A DNA stretch of 64,000 bases from UBA1422 sp041752735 (GTDB lineage Bacteria > Bacillota > Clostridia > Peptostreptococcales > Anaerovoracaceae): NCBI GenBank assembly GCA_041752735.1, contig JBGSVW010000034.1, positions 1 through 64,000 of the forward strand. The letters run 5' to 3'. The notes beneath the pieces were generated by a model that worked only from the letters and a program-made list of their open reading frames with translations, searched no databases and had not been told where the DNA came from. Each line of letters begins with the position of its first letter. Position 1 is the stretch's first letter. The position numbers and the translations under genes were made by a program. This document shows, piece by piece, positions 44,006 through 52,766 of the stretch.

Positions 44006-45289
44006 CTACGCTTTATTCAATGCGGTATCCAAATCTTCGATAAGATCTTGGATATCTTCTAAGCCTGTGGAAAGGCGAATGGCTTCCGGTCTGATGTTGG
44101 CCGCCATCTGTTCCTCAGCGCTAAGCTGTCTGTGGGTTGAGCTGGCCGGATGCAGCGCGCAGGTCCTAATGTCCCCCACATGAACCACCAAGCTGATCAG
44201 TTCAATGGAACGGAGGAAATTTTCGCCTGCCTGGGCACCGCCTTTGATACCAAAGGACAACACACCGCTTTGACCATTGGGCAGATACTTCTTGGCCAGT
44301 TCATAATATTCGTCGCCTTGGAGTCCCGGGTATACCACCCAGTCCACCTTGGGATGATTTTGTAAAAACTCCGCTAACGCCAGGGCATTCTTGCTGTGAC
44401 GTTCCATTCTTAAGGACAGGGTTTGTAGGCCCTGCATGGTCAAAAACGCGTTGAATGGAGCCATTGCGCAGCCAAGATCCCGAAGACCTTGAGTTCGCAA
44501 CTTCACTGCGAAAGCCGCAGCACCAAAGGCTTTGTTATATTGCAATCCGTGATAGCTGGGTTCCGGTTCCGTGAGCCCGGGGAATTTTCCGCCGGTTTCC
44601 CAATTGAAGGTTCCTCCGTCCACAACCATACCACCCAAGCTGGTGGCATGGCCGTCTGCATACTTGCTGGTGGAATGGATTACGATGTTCGCCCCCAACT
44701 CCAAAGGTCTGCAAAGGGCTGGTGTCGCCAGGGTATTGTCAACAATCAAAGGTACACCGATTTTTTTGGCGATGGTTGAAAACTTCTCAAAGTCCAGCAC
44801 TGTTAGGTTTGGGTTGCCCAAAGATTCAGCGAAAAGAGCCTTGGTGTTTGGCCTGGCTGCCTGCAAAATGATTTCAGTGGGATCGTCCTGATTCACGAAG
44901 GTGCACTCAATCCCCATTTTCTTAAGAGTTACAGCGAAGAGATTATAGGTCCCTCCGTAAATTGTCTTTGATGATATGATATGGTCGCCGGCAACGCACA
45001 AATTGACCATGGTCATCAGGCTTGCCGACATGCCCGATGAAGTTGCCACTGCGGCAACGCCTCCCTCAAGTGCAGCCATCTTTGCTTCCAGGCTGCCTAC
45101 GGTGGGGTTGCCAAGTCTCGAGTAAAAATACCCGGCGCTTTCCAGGTTGAACAGCGCTGCAACGTCCTCCGGTTCATTGTATCTGAAGGTGGTACTTTGG
45201 ACTATCGGCATGACCTGAGGCTCTCCGTTCTCAGCTGTGTAGCCGCTATGAATGCACTGGGTGTCGAGTCTGTATTTTTTTTCGTTCAT
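44006..45289 (-). CDS. metY: O-acetylhomoserine sulfhydrylase
   Basis: 427 residues of the Cys/Met PLP family. SKTIYGGTYNLF (~102-113) and SLGNPN lie near the cofactor, and the Schiff-base lysine is in HSTSKYADGH (~210). It combines O-acetylhomoserine with sulfide to homocysteine, bypassing cystathionine, as is usual in sulfide-rich anaerobes. AAGGAGG precedes the ATG. First gene of the metY-metA operon; its leader is GC-rich and repeated (see 45290-45438). Confidence 0.93.
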   Translation of the reverse strand: MNEKKYRLDTQCIHSGYTAENGEPQVMPIVQSTTFRYNEPEDVAALFNLESAGYFYSRLGNPTVGSLEAKMAALEGGVAAVATSSGMSASLMTMVNLCVAGDHIISSKTIYGGTYNLFAVTLKKMGIECTFVNQDDPTEIILQAARPNTKALFAESLGNPNLTVLDFEKFSTIAKKIGVPLIVDNTLATPALCRPLELGANIVIHSTSKYADGHATSLGGMVVDGGTFNWETGGKFPGLTEPEPSYHGLQYNKAFGAAAFAVKLRTQGLRDLGCAMAPFNAFLTMQGLQTLSLRMERHSKNALALAEFLQNHPKVDWVVYPGLQGDEYYELAKKYLPNGQSGVLSFGIKGGAQAGENFLRSIELISLVVHVGDIRTCALHPASSTHRQLSAEEQMAANIRPEAIRLSTGLEDIQDLIEDLDTALNKA

Positions 45290-45438
45290 GCCTTTTCCTC
45301 CTTAAAGATTTCGGCACCGCATAGTTACGGTGGCGCGCTGCGATTCGCTTTGTGGCGCGCTGCGATTCGCAAAGCTCATGCCAGCCGCGGGTCTGCGGTC
45401 CGATGGTTTTAATAAAAAATTTGATTCTGTCTATTATA
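45290..45438 (-). promoter_or_regulatory. GC-rich structured leader of metY with a 19-base tandem repeat
   Basis: Promoter on the minus strand: TTGGTA (45460-45455), 16 bases, TATAAT (45438-45433). The ~140-base leader is much more GC-rich than its surroundings and has two copies of a 19-base unit (45330-45348 and 45352-45370), each containing the small palindrome GCGATTCGC, and a CACCG/CGGTG hairpin before the ribosome site. It does not match the S-box SAM riboswitch. It may be a cis-acting RNA. Confidence 0.5.
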
Positions 45439-45538
45439 ACATATTTTATAAAAATACCAACAATAAATTGTGGTCTGGGAACAAATAATGGTGACTTTGG
45501 TTGTCAAAAGAAGAACCAATATGGTATTAATATTTAAA

Positions 45539-45565
45539 AAGAAGGCATCTGTGTTTGCAGATGCC
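45539..45565 (-). terminator. Hairpin copy 1 (GGCATCTG / CAGATGCC)
   Basis: Stem GGCATCTG / CAGATGCC with loop TGTTTG; on the minus strand it is followed by TTCTTTTT. Nearly identical to copy 2 at 45890-45916. Confidence 0.7.
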
Positions 45566-45611
45566 CACATCTTAAATAAAAGAGACTTTTACTGTGAAAT
45601 TTGTCGAAAGT

Positions 45612-45880
45612 TCAGTAAAAATGTCCGATTTACTCAAAAAGCCACAGAAAGTATATGATATTGATGCTTTGTATTCAAATAGTTGGGTAAATCGTCGTAT
45701 TTTTAGCAAAAAGCCACAGGAAATCTTAAATTATAGTGGTTTTGTAGGTGCAAACTAAATATTTCTGTGGCTTTTTGAGATTTTCGTCGTTTTTTACTGA
45801 AATATTCTAAGGTAGCGTCTTTAATGTCTAATATTTCTGTGGCTTTTGAGATTTTAGCCTTTTTTTACTTAATTATTTGA
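45612..45880. repeat. Four copies of a ~40-base repeat, two in each orientation
   Basis: The core AAAAAGCCACAGAAA occurs at about 45636-45650 and 45707-45722 on the plus strand and inverted near 45759-45776 and 45831-45848. Three copies (first, third and fourth) also keep an upstream GTAAAAA block; the second has GTAAATCGTCG instead. Copies three and four are 72 bases apart. No open frame runs through them. They could be remnants of a small intergenic element or paired stems in an RNA. Confidence 0.75.
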
Positions 45881-45889
45881 TTAAAAAAC

Positions 45890-45916
45890 AAGAAGGCATC
45901 TGTGTTTGCAGATGCC
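45890..45916 (-). terminator. groEL terminator, hairpin copy 2
   Basis: Same stem-loop as copy 1, followed on the minus strand by TTCTTGTTTTTT. It is ~160 bases past the groEL stop and probably ends that transcript. Confidence 0.75.
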
Positions 45917-45933
45917 CTCTTAATAACTGTTAT

Positions 45934-46052
45934 GTTGAGTTGAGTTGTGCTTGGTCGGATCGGGTTGGTTGGATTGGGTTGAGTTTGGTTGTGCTTGGTT
46001 GGATTGGGTTGAGTTTGGTTGTGCTTGGTCGGATTGGGTTGGTTGTTTGGAT
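45934..46052. repeat. G+T-rich minisatellite after groEL
   Basis: About three imperfect units of TTGTGCTTGGTTGGATTGGG and a GTTGAGTTTGG end (period 30, first unit longer). It lies between the groEL stop and its terminator and is therefore in the 3' untranslated RNA. Confidence 0.85.
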
Positions 46053-46071
46053 TTGTTGACTTGGGGGATGA

Positions 46072-47715
46072 TTACATCATGCCGCCCATGCCTCCCATTC
46101 CGCCCATGCCGCCGGGAGGCATGCCCATGGCCGGCTCGTCGGACTTGGCATCAACCACGCCGGCCTCGGTGGTCAGCAACATGGCTGATGCTGAGGCGGC
46201 ATTTTGTAAGGCAGATCTTGTGACTTTGGCCGGATCCACAATACCGGCAGTAATCATATCCATGTACTGCTCGTTGGCGGCGTTAAAGCCGGTGCCCGGT
46301 TTGCTGTTCTTGACTCTTGCGATCACGACGCTTCCTTCGAAGCCGGCGTTTTCTGCAATCTGTCTGACGGGTTCTTCCAGTGCTCTCATGATAATCATGG
46401 CACCGGTTTTGGCATCCCCGGACAGAGTCTTCACATATTTGGCAACTGCGGGGATGGCGTTGGCCAGGGCCACGCCGCCGCCCGGAACGATTCCTTCTTC
46501 TACACCGGCTTTGGTGGAGTTGAGGGCATCTTCAATTCTGTGCTTTCTTTCTTTTAATTCAGTTTCGGTAGCGGCACCAACTTTGATCAGTGCAACACCG
46601 CCGGCCAGCTTGGCCAGTCTTTCCTGAAGTTTTTCTTTGTCGAATTCAGAAGTGGTGTCTTCCAGCATCTTCTTGATTTGAGCAACTCTGGCGTGAATGT
46701 CTTCTGCCAGACCAGCGCCATCAACGATGGTGGTGGTTTCCTTGTTTACTTTGACCTTTGCAGCGGTTCCTAGCATGTCCAGGGTCGCTTCTTTTAGGTC
46801 ATAGCCCACTTCTTCAGAAATCACGGTTCCGCCTGTAAGAACAGCCAAATCTTCCATCATGGCCTTTCTTCTTTCGCCGAATCCCGGTGCTTTGACGGCT
46901 ACGCAGTCAAAGGTTCCGCGGAGCTTGTTGACAACGATGGTTGCCAGGGCTTCGCCTTCAATGTCTTCTGCAACAATCAAGAGCTTACGACCTTGCTGAA
47001 CGACTTGCTCCAGCAGCGGCAACAGTTCCTGGATGTTGGAAATTTTCTTGTCGGTCAAAAGGATGCACGGATTTTCCAAAACGGCTTCCATTTTTTCGGG
47101 GTCATTGATCATGTAAGCGGAAAGATAGCCGCGGTCAAACTGCATGCCTTCTACCACTTCCAGGGTGGTGCCCATGGATTTGGATTCTTCTACGGAAATG
47201 ACGCCGTCTCGGCCAACTCTTTCCATGGCTTCTGCAATCAGGTCGCCGATGGCTTCGTCTGCGGAAGAAACCGCTGCCACCTGGGCAATGCTCTCTTTGT
47301 TCTCGACGATCTTAGCGCTTTCTTTGATGTAGTTGACTGCTACTTCAACGGCACCCTGGATTCCTCTTTTGAGGACCATGGGGTTTGCACCAGCGGCTAC
47401 ATTTTTGAAGCCTTCTCTGATGATGATCTGTGCAAGCAGGGTTGCGGTGGTGGTTCCGTCGCCGGCCACGTCATTGGTTTTGGTGGCCACTTCTTTGACC
47501 AGCTGCGCGCCCATGTTTTCGGCAGGGTCGGCCAGCTCGATTTCTTTTGCGATGGTAACGCCGTCATTGGTGATCAGCGGACCGCCGAATTTTTTCTCCA
47601 ATAATACGTTTCTGCCCTTGGGGCCCAATGTGATTTTAACTGTGTTGGCCAGCTGATCCACGCCGGACAATAGTTTCTTTCTGGCTTCTTCGCCAAAGTA
47701 AATGTCTTTTGCCAT
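46072..47715 (-). CDS. groL: Chaperonin GroEL
   Basis: 547 residues. ATP-binding GDGTTTAT (~86-93), conserved GPKGRNVLLEKKFG near the start and the flexible GGM-repeat tail (GGMGGMGGMGGMM) are diagnostic. It folds proteins together with GroES. It follows groES by 99 bases in a CIRCE-controlled operon. Confidence 0.98.
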   Translation of the reverse strand: MAKDIYFGEEARKKLLSGVDQLANTVKITLGPKGRNVLLEKKFGGPLITNDGVTIAKEIELADPAENMGAQLVKEVATKTNDVAGDGTTTATLLAQIIIREGFKNVAAGANPMVLKRGIQGAVEVAVNYIKESAKIVENKESIAQVAAVSSADEAIGDLIAEAMERVGRDGVISVEESKSMGTTLEVVEGMQFDRGYLSAYMINDPEKMEAVLENPCILLTDKKISNIQELLPLLEQVVQQGRKLLIVAEDIEGEALATIVVNKLRGTFDCVAVKAPGFGERRKAMMEDLAVLTGGTVISEEVGYDLKEATLDMLGTAAKVKVNKETTTIVDGAGLAEDIHARVAQIKKMLEDTTSEFDKEKLQERLAKLAGGVALIKVGAATETELKERKHRIEDALNSTKAGVEEGIVPGGGVALANAIPAVAKYVKTLSGDAKTGAMIIMRALEEPVRQIAENAGFEGSVVIARVKNSKPGTGFNAANEQYMDMITAGIVDPAKVTRSALQNAASASAMLLTTEAGVVDAKSDEPAMGMPPGGMGGMGGMGGMM

Positions 47716-47814
47716 TTATAGTTCCTCTCTTTCGTTTGTGTTCAGTTTCGTTGGGAGCTGCCCGGAAAATCCAGGCTCATGTTTTGCCGGGCGAGTTCGC
47801 GGGGCAAACTCTGG

Positions 47815-48096
47815 TTACCGGTCTACTGTGGCCAGAACGTCTTTCTGGCTCAGAATGGTGTACTCTTCGCCCAGATATTTGACCTGGGTTCCGGCGTACT
47901 GGCTAAAGATGACGAAATCGCCAACTTTTAATTCCATTTTGTCGTCTTCTGTTCCGGGGCCAACTGCAACCACCTCAGCAATTTGGGGTTTCTCTTTGGC
48001 CTGCCCGGGAAGGACGATACCGCTCTGGGTTTTTTCCTCAGCTTCCAATCTTTTGATCACTACTTTTTCGCCTAAAGGCTTGATTCCAAAACTCAT
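47815..48096 (-). CDS. groS: Co-chaperonin GroES
   Basis: 93 residues; PLGEKVVIKRLEAEEKTQSGIVLP at the start includes the mobile loop that docks GroEL, and VKYLGEEYTILSQKDVLA is the conserved end. First gene of the groESL operon. Confidence 0.97.
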   Translation of the reverse strand: MSFGIKPLGEKVVIKRLEAEEKTQSGIVLPGQAKEKPQIAEVVAVGPGTEDDKMELKVGDFVIFSQYAGTQVKYLGEEYTILSQKDVLATVDR

Positions 48097-48213
48097 TTCT
48101 TTACCTCCGTTATATTGTAATTTTTAGTAGACTTCTTTAGGGGGCCGTAGCCCCATTCCCATTTCGGCCTGCCCATAATTCATTGATATGGGCGGTTCCG
48201 ACTTTAGGGATTA

Positions 48214-48240
48214 TTAGCACTCTTATTTCTAGAGTGCTAA
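48214..48240 (-). promoter_or_regulatory. CIRCE operator of groESL (HrcA site)
   Basis: TTAGCACTC (48214-48222), nine bases, GAGTGCTAA (48232-48240): a perfect CIRCE element. The heat-shock repressor HrcA is expected to bind here; hrcA itself is not in the window. Confidence 0.97.
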
Positions 48241-48245
48241 ATACT

Positions 48246-48273
48246 ATTCTAATCATTTATGCCCAAGTGTCAA
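48246..48273 (-). promoter_or_regulatory. Sigma-70 promoter of groESL
   Basis: Minus strand TTGACA (48273-48268), 16 bases, TAGAAT (48251-48246), directly upstream of CIRCE. Confidence 0.75.
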
Positions 48274-48495
48274 GGGCTTTAATCAAAAAAAATTGTGTTT
48301 TTTGTGGTATGAGGGGAAAATAGGGTTGCGGCATCCGAATTTTCACTATGATGCCCCTATTTTTAGGTTGCTGTGAGTCAATTTTAGCATATTAAAGTGC
48401 TATTTTGGGGTATGATGGGCAAAATCTGGTATTTTGCTGTTTCTCAGCTGGTTTTCCTCTTTGCCAAGAGCAATTTCCCACTTTCCCATAAAGAA

Positions 48496-48516
48496 GCCCG
48501 GGCGTGATGCCCGGGC
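48496..48516 (-). terminator. Hairpin after the HTH-cupin-ligase gene
   Basis: GCCCGGGC / GCCCGGGC with a 5-base loop, followed on the minus strand by TTCTTTA. Confidence 0.7.
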
Positions 48517-48619
48517 ATTCCGTTTAAAGCTCATTTCAAATCATTACTCAATTCAAATCATTACTCAATTCAAATCATTTCTCATTTAGAGTCATTCCGA
48601 ATGCTTTCGCCACAGCGCC

Positions 48620-50947
48620 CTAGTCTTCCAGCACGTGGACGACTTCGCCTGTCTCGGCCTGGCGAATTTCCACCCGGCGGATTTTTCCACTGATGGTCTT
48701 GGGCAGGGTTTCCACAAATTCGATGACGCGAGGATATTTGTAAGGTGCGGTATGGCTTTTGACGTAGTCCTGAATTTCTTTTTTCAGGATGTCTGCTGCG
48801 ACTTCGTCAGCCGGCGCAAAGCCTTTGGCCAGGACGATGGTGGCTTTCACCAGTTGTCCCCGCTCTCCTTCCAGGTCCGGGGTGCCGGTGACGGCGCATT
48901 CCAGAACGCTGGGGATTTCCATGAGAACGCTTTCCACTTCGAAGGGTCCGATGCGGTAGCCGGAGGACTTGATGATATCATCGGTCCGGCCCACATACCA
49001 GAAGTACCCGTCTTCATCCTGCCATGCCATATCACCGGAATGGTAGTAGTCGTCATGCCAAACTTCCTGGGTTCGTTGGGGATCTCGATAGTACCCATAG
49101 AACAGCCCTTTGGCGTGTCCGTTTTTGGTGGATACCACGATTTCGCCTACTTCGCCGGTGTTGACCGATTGGCCGTCAGCACCCAGCAGGCGGATGTCAT
49201 ATCCCGGAGTAGGTTTGCCCATGGCCCCCGGTTTGGTTTCTGCACCAAGCAGGTTGGCGATGGTCAGGGTGGTTTCGGTTTGTCCGAAGCCTTCCATAAT
49301 CTTCAGCCCGGTGGTGTGGAGAATCTGATTATAAACTTCCGGATTCAGCGCTTCACCGGCGGTTGTGACGTACTTCAGGGAAGATAGGTCATACTTGCTC
49401 AGGTCTTCTTTGATGAAGAACCGGAACATGGTAGGCGGCGCGCAGAAGGTGGTGATGTTGTATTTCTTGAACATGGGAAGCAGGTCAACCGGGTTGAACC
49501 GCTCGAAGTCGCAGGTAAATACCGCAGCTTCACAGAGCCATTGTCCATAGAGTTTTCCCCAGACCGCTTTGCCCCATCCGGTGTCGGAAATGGTAAAGTG
49601 GATGCCGTCTTCCATGACGTTGTGCCACCACTTGGCAGTCACAACGTGTCCCAGTGCATAGCAATAGCTGTGCTGGGCGATTTTGGGATAACCGGTGGTG
49701 CCGGAGGTAAAGAACATCAGCATGGGGTCGTCCTTGTTGGTCAGGACTCGTTCCAACTGGTCGGATTCTTTTTCGATCCCTTCGTCAAAACTGCTCCAGC
49801 CTTTGCGAGTGCCGTTTGCGATGCTAAAAATCTTCACGTCTGGAGATGTCTTGGCTGCGACTTCCGCCATTTCTGCGGCGGTGCCATACCCGGTGCAAAT
49901 GATGGCTGAAACCCCTGCGGCATCGAATCGGTATTCGAAGTCCTTGGTGGCCAGCTGATCCGTTGCGGGAATGGCAATGGCGCCAAGCTTATGAAGGGCA
50001 ACCATGGTATACCAGAATTGATAATGCCGGCGGAGTACCACCAGAACCCGGTCCCCTTTTTTGATGCCGAGACGGGTAAAATAGTTGGCGGTTTTGTTGG
50101 AGTATTTCTCCATTTCTCCGAAAGTGATCCGACGTTCTTCTCCGGAACCGGAAACCCAAAGCATGGCCAGCTTGTCAGGTTTTTTGGCAGCAACCGCATC
50201 GACGCAGTCGTAACCGAAGTTGAAGTTGTCGGGAATGTCAAAGTCAATGGCCTTGAGATAGTTGTGCTCGTCCAAGGTCTCTTTGACGTATTTTTTGTAG
50301 ACCCGGGTATCCGCCTTGCGAACCCGTTTGGCCTGTTCTTTTTCTTGCTTGTAATCGGGCACATAGTCTTCATGCTCCGCCAGATTTCCCTGGATGACCA
50401 CGGAAAGGAATTTACAGTCGTTTCCGCCCAGGGCAATCATGCCGTGCTTTTTGCTGCCGTCATAAAAAAGGCTGTCACCGGGCTTAAGGATTTCTACGTG
50501 CTCCTCGATCTGGAATTTCAAAATTCCTTCCAGAATGTAGTTGAACTCCTGACCGGCGTGGTGGGTCAGTTCGATGGGGGTGTTTTCCAGCTCTCTGCTG
50601 TACTTAGCAGTGACTACGAAAGGCTCTGCCAGACGATCACGAAGCAGGTATGCCAGATGGTCGTATTCGAAGCCTTCACGTCGTTTGATGGGCATCCCTT
50701 CCCCCGCACGGGAAAGGGTGTAACTGGTCAGTCTAGGTTCTTCGCCGGTGACCAGTTCAGCCAAGTCAATTTTAAATTTCTTGGCGCAGTTGTATAAAAA
50801 AGTAAAGCCCACATCTCCCAGTCCGTTTTCGATGGAAAGATATTCTGCAACGGTGGTGTCGGTGGTTTTGGCCATTTCCTCCACGGAAATACCCAGTTCT
50901 TCTCTCATATCTTTAAGGCGCTGTAATGTGGCGGATGAGATGGTCAT
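48620..50947 (-). CDS. Fusion: XRE helix-turn-helix + cupin + AMP-forming acyl-CoA synthetase
   Basis: 775 residues in three parts. ~8-70 is an XRE-type helix-turn-helix (LGISVEEMAKTTDTTVAEYLSIENG); ~85-200 is a cupin (HHAGQEFNYILEG, PGDSLFYDGSKKHGM); ~235-775 is an acetyl-/medium-chain acyl-CoA synthetase with FFTSGTTGYPK, GFGQTE, SGDMAW and C-terminal KTISGKIRR with the catalytic lysine. The first two parts together look like a complete XRE-cupin repressor. The enzyme may sense its own substrate or product and bind DNA. Last gene of the keto-acid operon. Confidence 0.9.
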   Translation of the reverse strand: MTISSATLQRLKDMREELGISVEEMAKTTDTTVAEYLSIENGLGDVGFTFLYNCAKKFKIDLAELVTGEEPRLTSYTLSRAGEGMPIKRREGFEYDHLAYLLRDRLAEPFVVTAKYSRELENTPIELTHHAGQEFNYILEGILKFQIEEHVEILKPGDSLFYDGSKKHGMIALGGNDCKFLSVVIQGNLAEHEDYVPDYKQEKEQAKRVRKADTRVYKKYVKETLDEHNYLKAIDFDIPDNFNFGYDCVDAVAAKKPDKLAMLWVSGSGEERRITFGEMEKYSNKTANYFTRLGIKKGDRVLVVLRRHYQFWYTMVALHKLGAIAIPATDQLATKDFEYRFDAAGVSAIICTGYGTAAEMAEVAAKTSPDVKIFSIANGTRKGWSSFDEGIEKESDQLERVLTNKDDPMLMFFTSGTTGYPKIAQHSYCYALGHVVTAKWWHNVMEDGIHFTISDTGWGKAVWGKLYGQWLCEAAVFTCDFERFNPVDLLPMFKKYNITTFCAPPTMFRFFIKEDLSKYDLSSLKYVTTAGEALNPEVYNQILHTTGLKIMEGFGQTETTLTIANLLGAETKPGAMGKPTPGYDIRLLGADGQSVNTGEVGEIVVSTKNGHAKGLFYGYYRDPQRTQEVWHDDYYHSGDMAWQDEDGYFWYVGRTDDIIKSSGYRIGPFEVESVLMEIPSVLECAVTGTPDLEGERGQLVKATIVLAKGFAPADEVAADILKKEIQDYVKSHTAPYKYPRVIEFVETLPKTISGKIRRVEIRQAETGEVVHVLED

Positions 50948-51035
50948 TGATTTCCTCCTTGTGGGATGTGCTTTGCTATGGCTTGGAAGTTCGGCGTTGG
51001 CGGGGTGCTCGGTTTAAGACGGGCGCCCGGAGGGC

Positions 51036-52694
51036 TTATGCCGTTTCAATGTTGGCTTCATCAGCCAAATTCAGGGACTCGATGGCCTGCTGCCTTAGCA
51101 GGTACTTTTGGATTTTGCCACTGGCCGTGGTGGGGAACTCCGATACGAACAAAACGTATTTGGGTGCCTTGTGGCGAGCCAGGTTGTTGCTGACAAAATT
51201 CGTAATTTCCTCTTCAGGGACTTCCATTCGATCCTTGAGAATGACAAAGGCGCAGACTTCCTCACCATATTTCCGAGAGGGCACACCCACCACGGAAACG
51301 TCCCGGACAGCCGGGTGACGATAAATCTGGTCTTCGATTTCTTTGGGAAAAAGGTTCTCGCCGCCACGGATGATGGTGTCTTTGATCCGTCCGGTGATTT
51401 TGTAGTATCCATCTTCATCGCGAACTGCCAGGTCTCCGGTGTGGAGCCAGCCGTCTCGGTCAATGGCCGCCGCAGTGGCGTCTGGATTTTTGTAGTATCC
51501 CTTCATGATGTTGTAACCTCGGACGCAAAATTCGCCGGCAACCCCATTGGGTACTTCATTGTTATTTTCATCCACCACCTTGGTTTCCATGTTGGGCAAG
51601 GTACGTCCAACGGTGTGAACCCGTTTTTCGATGCTGTCGTCCACGGTGGTCTGGGCGCAAACCGGTGCGGCTTCCGTCAACCCGAAGGCGATGGTGATTT
51701 CTTTCATGTTCATTTTATCTACCACGTCCTGCATGACCTTGATGGGACAGGGAGATCCTGCCATGATGCCGGTTCGCAGGGAGGAATAATCGTACAGGGC
51801 GAAGTCCCGGTGTTCCAGCATGCCGATGAACATGGTGGGCACGCCGTGAACTGCAGTGCACCGTTCATACTCAATGGTATGCATGACTTTCATGGGGGTG
51901 TACCAAAGCAAAGGCAACATGGTGGCGCCGTGGGACACAGCGGCCAAAATGGCCAGCACCAGACCAAAGCAATGGAAGAAAGGCACAGGAATGCACAGCC
52001 GATCTTCTTCGGTGAACCGCATGCAGTCGCCAATGGAAATGCCGTTGTTGACGATGTTCTTGTGGGTCAGCATAACGCCTTTTGGAAATCCGGTGGTGCC
52101 GGAAGTGTATTGCATGTTGATGACGTCATCGGGATGGCAAGCATCCTTGGCGTGCTGGTATTCTTTGTCGGAAATTAAAATGCCGAAGTGTTTGATCTCA
52201 TTCCAGTGGTACATCCCGGTGTACCAGTTGTCAAAGGAAACCACTGCCTTCAGATGAGGCAGGTTGTCGGATTCCAGCTTTCCTTTTTCACAAAAATTCA
52301 GCTCCGGGCAAACCTGATATATGATTTTCTCGCAGTCCACGTCTTTGATGCCGTCGCAGATAAACAGCATTTTGCTGTCTGACTGCTTCAGCAGGTATTC
52401 CAGCTCGGCGGCTTTGTAGTTGGTGTTGACGGTGACCAGCACCACCCCGATTTTGGCGGTGGCGAAAAGCAGCACCAGCCACTGGGGATAGTTGGTGGCC
52501 CAAACTGCCACATGGTCGCCCTTCTTAATGCCCATGCCCAAAAGGCCCCTGGCAATCCGGTCGACTTTGACGTTCAGCTCATAATAGGTTTTGTCGTACT
52601 TCATTTCGATGTACTTCACCGCCTGGTGCATGGGAAACTTTTGCACGGTTTCTTCAAACATCTGGCCGACAGTGATATTTCTCACTTCGCTCAT
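51036..52694 (-). CDS. AMP-forming acyl-CoA synthetase
   Basis: 552 residues. MQYTSGTTGFPKG (~195-207), FGLTEAAP (~345-352), LHTGDLAVRDEDGYYKITGR and C-terminal TTASGKIQKYLLR are the adenylation-domain motifs. The family includes fatty-acyl and branched or aromatic acyl-CoA ligases. It is ~70 bases after ilvE and ~90 before the fusion ligase, so it likely handles acids related to branched-chain keto-acid breakdown. Confidence 0.85.
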   Translation of the reverse strand: MSEVRNITVGQMFEETVQKFPMHQAVKYIEMKYDKTYYELNVKVDRIARGLLGMGIKKGDHVAVWATNYPQWLVLLFATAKIGVVLVTVNTNYKAAELEYLLKQSDSKMLFICDGIKDVDCEKIIYQVCPELNFCEKGKLESDNLPHLKAVVSFDNWYTGMYHWNEIKHFGILISDKEYQHAKDACHPDDVINMQYTSGTTGFPKGVMLTHKNIVNNGISIGDCMRFTEEDRLCIPVPFFHCFGLVLAILAAVSHGATMLPLLWYTPMKVMHTIEYERCTAVHGVPTMFIGMLEHRDFALYDYSSLRTGIMAGSPCPIKVMQDVVDKMNMKEITIAFGLTEAAPVCAQTTVDDSIEKRVHTVGRTLPNMETKVVDENNNEVPNGVAGEFCVRGYNIMKGYYKNPDATAAAIDRDGWLHTGDLAVRDEDGYYKITGRIKDTIIRGGENLFPKEIEDQIYRHPAVRDVSVVGVPSRKYGEEVCAFVILKDRMEVPEEEITNFVSNNLARHKAPKYVLFVSEFPTTASGKIQKYLLRQQAIESLNLADEANIETA

Positions 52695-52766
52695 AAAGAT
52701 TCTCCTTAAAATATTGATTCGCCATTTTCCGGATTGATTCCTTCAATGGGTTGATTCATCTGATTG

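Larger units (their letters stand above)
48241..48619. other. Intergenic region upstream of groES
   Basis: No gene seen. It holds the groESL promoter, a GC-rich hairpin (48496-48516) and a 17-base repeat present three times (48536-48586: TCAAATCATTACTCAAT, with one diverged copy). Confidence 0.7.

Noticed and set aside
45612..45880. CRISPR array
   Set aside because: Copies are in both orientations with irregular spacing and there are no cas genes.
45934..46060. Small protein-coding frames rich in W, G and L on the plus strand
   Set aside because: They are produced by the minisatellite repeat, lack ribosome sites and oppose groEL.
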